Below, piece by piece: positions 37,064-40,089 of a stretch of 40,089 nt of DNA; the stretch's first letter is position 1; every line of letters begins with the position of its first letter. Where the stretch lies: assembly GCA_018654745.1 (NCBI GenBank), contig JABILA010000086.1, positions 1 through 40,089 of the forward strand, in the 5' to 3' direction. This DNA is from Alphaproteobacteria bacterium. Its GTDB lineage: Bacteria; Pseudomonadota; Alphaproteobacteria; UBA2966. The notes beneath the pieces were generated by a model that saw nothing but the letters and a program-made list of their open reading frames with translations, was not told the DNA's origin and did no database searches. Both the position numbers and the translations under genes were made by a program.

Positions 37064-39981
37064 TGGCTAAAGCCAAACACACCTATGCGATCCGCCTCAG
37101 CGTTGACGGCGGTGGCAAGGTCAAGGCCGAGCTCATGGATGTGGGCCGCGCTGGCGACAAGTCCCTCAAGAAGATTGAAAAGGCCGGTGGCCGGGCATCA
37201 TTGGGCCTGACCAAGCTGTCTGATCGCGCTCAGTCCTTGGGCCGCAACATGAAGTTCCTCTACGGCGCAATTGCCGCCGCCGGGGCCATTCGCGGTCTGC
37301 AGGAAATGGTCAAACTCTATGCGGACTTTGAAGCCGGGCTGATCGGTGTCGGCAAGACGGCCAACCTGTCCAAGACGGAACTGGCCGCATTGGGCCAGGA
37401 CATCGATGCCCTTTCCAAACGCATCCCGGTGGCCACCGACGAACTGTTGGCTATTGCCCAAAGTGCGGGCCAGCTGGGGGTGAAGGGTGCCGCCAACATT
37501 CTCAGGTTCACCGAGACTGTGGCGAAGCTTGGTACGGCAACGGACTTGTCCGGCAATGACGCGGCCATGGCTTTGGCGCGCATTCTCAATGTCACCGGTG
37601 AGACCATGGACACCGTTGATGTGCTGGGGTCGGTGATCGTGTCCCTTGGCAATAACTTTGCCGCCACGGAAAGCCAGATTACAGAAATGACCACCGAAAT
37701 TGCCCGGGCGACCGCCGTCTTTGGTGTGAGCTCTGCCCAGGCTTCGGCTCTGGCAGCGGCATTGGCATCCGTCGGTGTTAAATCAGAAGTAGCGGGTACG
37801 TCCGTTGGCCGGGTTATGCATATGATGGACGCCGCTGTGCGCAGTGGCGGCAAGCATTTGAATATTTTGTCGCAAATCACCGGCCAAACCGGCGCACAAA
37901 TCAAAACCCTGTTCGCTCAAGATTCTACAGCAGCCTTCGTGCTGTTCATCGAAGGGCTAAAACGGATCAGTGATGCTGGTGGATCGGCAGCGGAAGCCAT
38001 GGCGGCATTGGGCCTGTCCGACCAGCGATTGTTAAAAACACTGCCGGTGCTGGCGAACCGTGCCGACTTGCTGGCCACAGCCCTTAATCTTGCCAGTCGC
38101 GAGACCGAAAACGCCACGGCCCTGAACGAGGAAGCGGCGAAGGCGTTTGAGAGCCTGAACAGCCAGACGGAGCTGATGTGGAACAACATCAAATCCCTGG
38201 CCCGTTCTATCGGTGAAGATCTGGCTCCCGGTGTAACCACCGCGATCAAGGAGCTGGGAAGCCTGGCCAATCAAGCCAGTGTTGCCTATGAGCAATTGAA
38301 ACTGCTGGCCCAGGGCGATTTTAATCTTGAGGGTCTCAGCCTCGGCAGCACCCGTTCCATTGTCGCGGAACGCCGTGCTGAGCTTCAGGAGATTGCCCGT
38401 GAGCTGAAAGAACTGGGCGACGTCGGGTTTTTGGACGATCCCCTTGGCTGGGGCCGCAAGGTAGCGTTGGAACGCCAACTTGAAGAAAAGACGGCCATCT
38501 ATCGTCAATGGTCGACAAAGCTTGCCTGGATGCAGCGGGATATGGGCGACAAGCCAACACCAGAAACCAGCACACCCACACCTGACGGCACGGTGGAAAT
38601 TGATATCAAGGCGGCTCAAGTACGATCTGACCGCATCACTAAACTTGAAAAAGACCTGCAACGGCAACTGTTCATCCTGACCCATCAGGGGGCGGACCGT
38701 ATTCGGGCAGAATATGAACAATTGGCAAAAGACGTTGAGGCGCTGCTTGCCCCGGATGGCAGCAACCAGTCTCAGGTTGATGCCCTGATGGATCAGGCCG
38801 CCTCTGTTCGGGACGCCAAGCTGGCGCGGCTTGCCGCTAAAGCACAGGAAGCGGCGAACCGTATTGCCGAGGCCAATCGTAAAATTATAGACGGATTGCG
38901 CGCCGAACATGACGCGCTCGCCATGACCGATAAACAGCGCTTTATCTCACAGGCATTGCGGCGGTTATCTGCTGAAGCCACGGTTGTTGAGCAGCAGCAG
39001 GTCCGGCAATTGACCGGAACCTTGTTCGAGGAACAACAAGCCATTGAAGCCCGGAACAAAGCCGAACAGGAAGCTGCCAAGTTAAAAGAAAAAGGCCGCG
39101 CTCTTACGGAAAGTCTGCGAACGGCACAGGAAGCCTACAAAGCTGAGATGATTGATCTCAATCGCTTGCTAGATGAAGGGGGTATTGCTCAAGAGGCCTT
39201 TGCCCGTGCGTCCGAAGAGGCCTATGGCCGCATGCTCAGTGCCAGCCGGGAATGGTCGGACGGTGTCACCCGGGCGCTGCGTGACTACGCGCAAGAGGCT
39301 GGTAATGCCGCCAAGCAGTTTGAGCAGGTTACCACCCGGTCGCTGAAAGCCGGAGAAGATGCCTTCGTTCAATGGGCCCGGACCGGCAAGTTCAGCGCCG
39401 CCGACCTCTTCAACACCATCGCCGAGGAGGCCCTGCGCGCCGCCGTTCGCATGTCGGTGATCAAGCCGTTCAGCGGCTTCCTGGAAAACCTGTTCGGCTC
39501 CATTGGTGCCAATTTGTTTGGTGGCGGTTCATCCGCGCCGGTGGGGGATTTTCCGGCCCCTGGTCCGGTGATGGTGGCCCATACGGGTGGCGTCATTGGT
39601 ATGGATGTTCTTGCCAGTCGTTCTGTTGATCCGGCGGTATTTGCCACCGCGCCACGGTTTCATGGCGGCGGTGTGGTTGGCGGCGAGGTTCCCATCATCG
39701 CCAGGCGCGGCGAGACCGTGTTCACGCCCGGCCAGATGCGGGCACTCGGTGCCGGCCTGGGCCAGAAACCGGAAGTTCGCGTGAATGTCCATGTTGACAA
39801 CCGGGCGCCGGGAACGGAAGCCACGGTGCAAACCAGCCGGGACGGCAACGGCAACCTCGGCCTGGAAATCGTGGTTGAAAAAATCGAAGGCAAACTGGCC
39901 CGCAACATCGGGCGCGGCGACGGCCTGGCCCCGACCCTTGAGCGCCGATATGGCCTCAATCCGGCGGCGGGGAGTTATTGA
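37063..39981 (+). CDS. Tail tape measure protein
   Basis: This 972-residue protein has a TP901-type N-terminal region (about residues 85-330: FEAGLIGVGKTANLSKTELA, ILNVTGETMDTVDVLGSVIV, SSAQASALAAALASVGVKSE, SVGRVMHMMDAAVRSGGKHL), a long helical middle rich in Ala, Glu and Arg (EEQQAIEARNKAEQEAAKLK), and a lambda-H-like C-terminus (WARTGKFSAADLFNTIAEEA, VIKPFSGFLENLFGSIGANL, then glycine-rich FHGGGVVGGEVPI and RRGETVFTP). Length sets tail length; at about 1.5 angstrom per residue the tail would be near 145 nm. ATG overlaps the GT stop by 1 nt. A hydrophobic segment near residues 62-78 may help membrane passage. Confidence 0.93.
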   Translation: MAKAKHTYAIRLSVDGGGKVKAELMDVGRAGDKSLKKIEKAGGRASLGLTKLSDRAQSLGRNMKFLYGAIAAAGAIRGLQEMVKLYADFEAGLIGVGKTANLSKTELAALGQDIDALSKRIPVATDELLAIAQSAGQLGVKGAANILRFTETVAKLGTATDLSGNDAAMALARILNVTGETMDTVDVLGSVIVSLGNNFAATESQITEMTTEIARATAVFGVSSAQASALAAALASVGVKSEVAGTSVGRVMHMMDAAVRSGGKHLNILSQITGQTGAQIKTLFAQDSTAAFVLFIEGLKRISDAGGSAAEAMAALGLSDQRLLKTLPVLANRADLLATALNLASRETENATALNEEAAKAFESLNSQTELMWNNIKSLARSIGEDLAPGVTTAIKELGSLANQASVAYEQLKLLAQGDFNLEGLSLGSTRSIVAERRAELQEIARELKELGDVGFLDDPLGWGRKVALERQLEEKTAIYRQWSTKLAWMQRDMGDKPTPETSTPTPDGTVEIDIKAAQVRSDRITKLEKDLQRQLFILTHQGADRIRAEYEQLAKDVEALLAPDGSNQSQVDALMDQAASVRDAKLARLAAKAQEAANRIAEANRKIIDGLRAEHDALAMTDKQRFISQALRRLSAEATVVEQQQVRQLTGTLFEEQQAIEARNKAEQEAAKLKEKGRALTESLRTAQEAYKAEMIDLNRLLDEGGIAQEAFARASEEAYGRMLSASREWSDGVTRALRDYAQEAGNAAKQFEQVTTRSLKAGEDAFVQWARTGKFSAADLFNTIAEEALRAAVRMSVIKPFSGFLENLFGSIGANLFGGGSSAPVGDFPAPGPVMVAHTGGVIGMDVLASRSVDPAVFATAPRFHGGGVVGGEVPIIARRGETVFTPGQMRALGAGLGQKPEVRVNVHVDNRAPGTEATVQTSRDGNGNLGLEIVVEKIEGKLARNIGRGDGLAPTLERRYGLNPAAGSY

Positions 39982-40089
39982 TGGTTGTTTCCTGGCCCAC
40001 AACCCTGCCATTGCCCAGCATCGAGGGCTACGGCGTCCACCCGGGCGAGGCCATCCTGCGCACCGAGATGGAGGCGGGACCGGCCCGAC
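39981..40089 (+). CDS. Tail protein, N-terminal fragment (after tape measure)
   Basis: Thirty-six codons are open to the right edge, starting at an ATG that overlaps the tape measure stop (TGATG). The start reads MVVSWPTTLPLPSIEGYGVH, followed by PGEAILRTEMEAGPAR. Its place matches lambda gene M (minor tail protein), and a similar start (W..TLP.P...GYG..PG.A.LRT.MEAGPAR) is familiar in alphaproteobacterial phage tail proteins. GGAG lies upstream. The full gene is outside the window. Confidence 0.68.
   Translation, partial: MVVSWPTTLPLPSIEGYGVHPGEAILRTEMEAGPAR

Larger units (their letters stand above)
12506..40089. mobile_element. Lambda-type prophage, left part (right end outside window)
   Basis: The element starts at the tRNA-Thr attachment site and contains a repressor, a recombination/replication operon and a head-tail operon in lambda gene order (Nu1, A, W, B, C/Nu3, D, E, FII, Z, U, V, G/GT, H). 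A long tape measure gene in this order indicates a siphovirus with a long non-contractile tail. Structural genes appear full length, so the phage may be intact. No integrase, lysis or tail-tip genes are present in the 27.6 kb seen, and they should follow to the right. Confidence 0.92.

Noticed and set aside
38032..38910. 292-codon minus-strand open frame
   Set aside because: Antisense to the tape measure gene, low plausibility composition and no ribosome binding site.

Overview
The window joins a chromosomal catabolic locus to the left part of a lambda-type prophage. The host looks like an alphaproteobacterium, probably Rhodospirillales-like. This is inferred from moderate GC content, a TakP-like TRAP transporter beside LutABC and a multisubunit 2-oxoacid oxidoreductase, and phage protein families common in alphaproteobacterial prophages. 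It is an impression from protein style, not a database result.

Positions 1-12151 (host). A long minus-strand gene run reads leftward from about 11070. It encodes TRAP transporter subunits P, Q and M, then the gamma, alpha and beta subunits of a thiamine-diphosphate 2-oxoacid:acceptor oxidoreductase, then a flavoprotein fused to a di-cluster ferredoxin (likely the NAD(P)-linked electron exit), then LutA, LutB and LutC. The N-terminus of an AEC-family permease follows and runs off the edge. A FadR/LldR-type GntR regulator is divergent, with several TTACCAATT/AATTGG-type elements between it and dctP. The simplest reading is a regulated unit that imports a small hydroxy- or oxo-acid, oxidises lactate to pyruvate with LutABC, and converts the oxoacid to an acyl-CoA with NAD(P)H formation.

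Positions 12506-40089 (prophage, right end outside the window). The 3' 45 nt of a tRNA-Thr(UGU) gene at 12506-12550 marks an attachment site. Just inside it are a CI/LexA-type repressor (minus strand), a divergent regulator candidate and a small excisionase-like protein. A tightly coupled early operon follows (14218-23345): Sak4-like ATPase, probable ssDNA-binding protein, Cas4-like Fe-S nuclease, Dda/RecD-like helicase, TOPRIM primase-helicase, RuvC-like resolvase and small phage proteins. The 3' end of the primase gene holds twelve copies of GTGGACGT in both orientations around a GC palindrome, a candidate replication origin inside the gene.

A ParB-methyltransferase fusion leads into the morphogenesis operon, which follows lambda order: Nu1, A, W, B, C with an internal scaffold start, D, E, FII, Z, U, V, G/GT, H, and the start of the next tail gene. 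Two cargo insertions interrupt it. One, between E and FII, holds a leftward pair (zinc-ribbon/helical-repeat protein and PRiA4_ORF3 protein) plus an HU-like gene with its own terminator. The other, between Z and U, is a leftward HigB/HigA-type toxin-antitoxin pair. The tail chaperone gene has an A-AAA-AAC slippery heptamer in the phase needed for a -1 frameshift into the GT extension. No integrase, lysis, tail-tip or host-receptor genes are visible; they probably lie beyond 40089.
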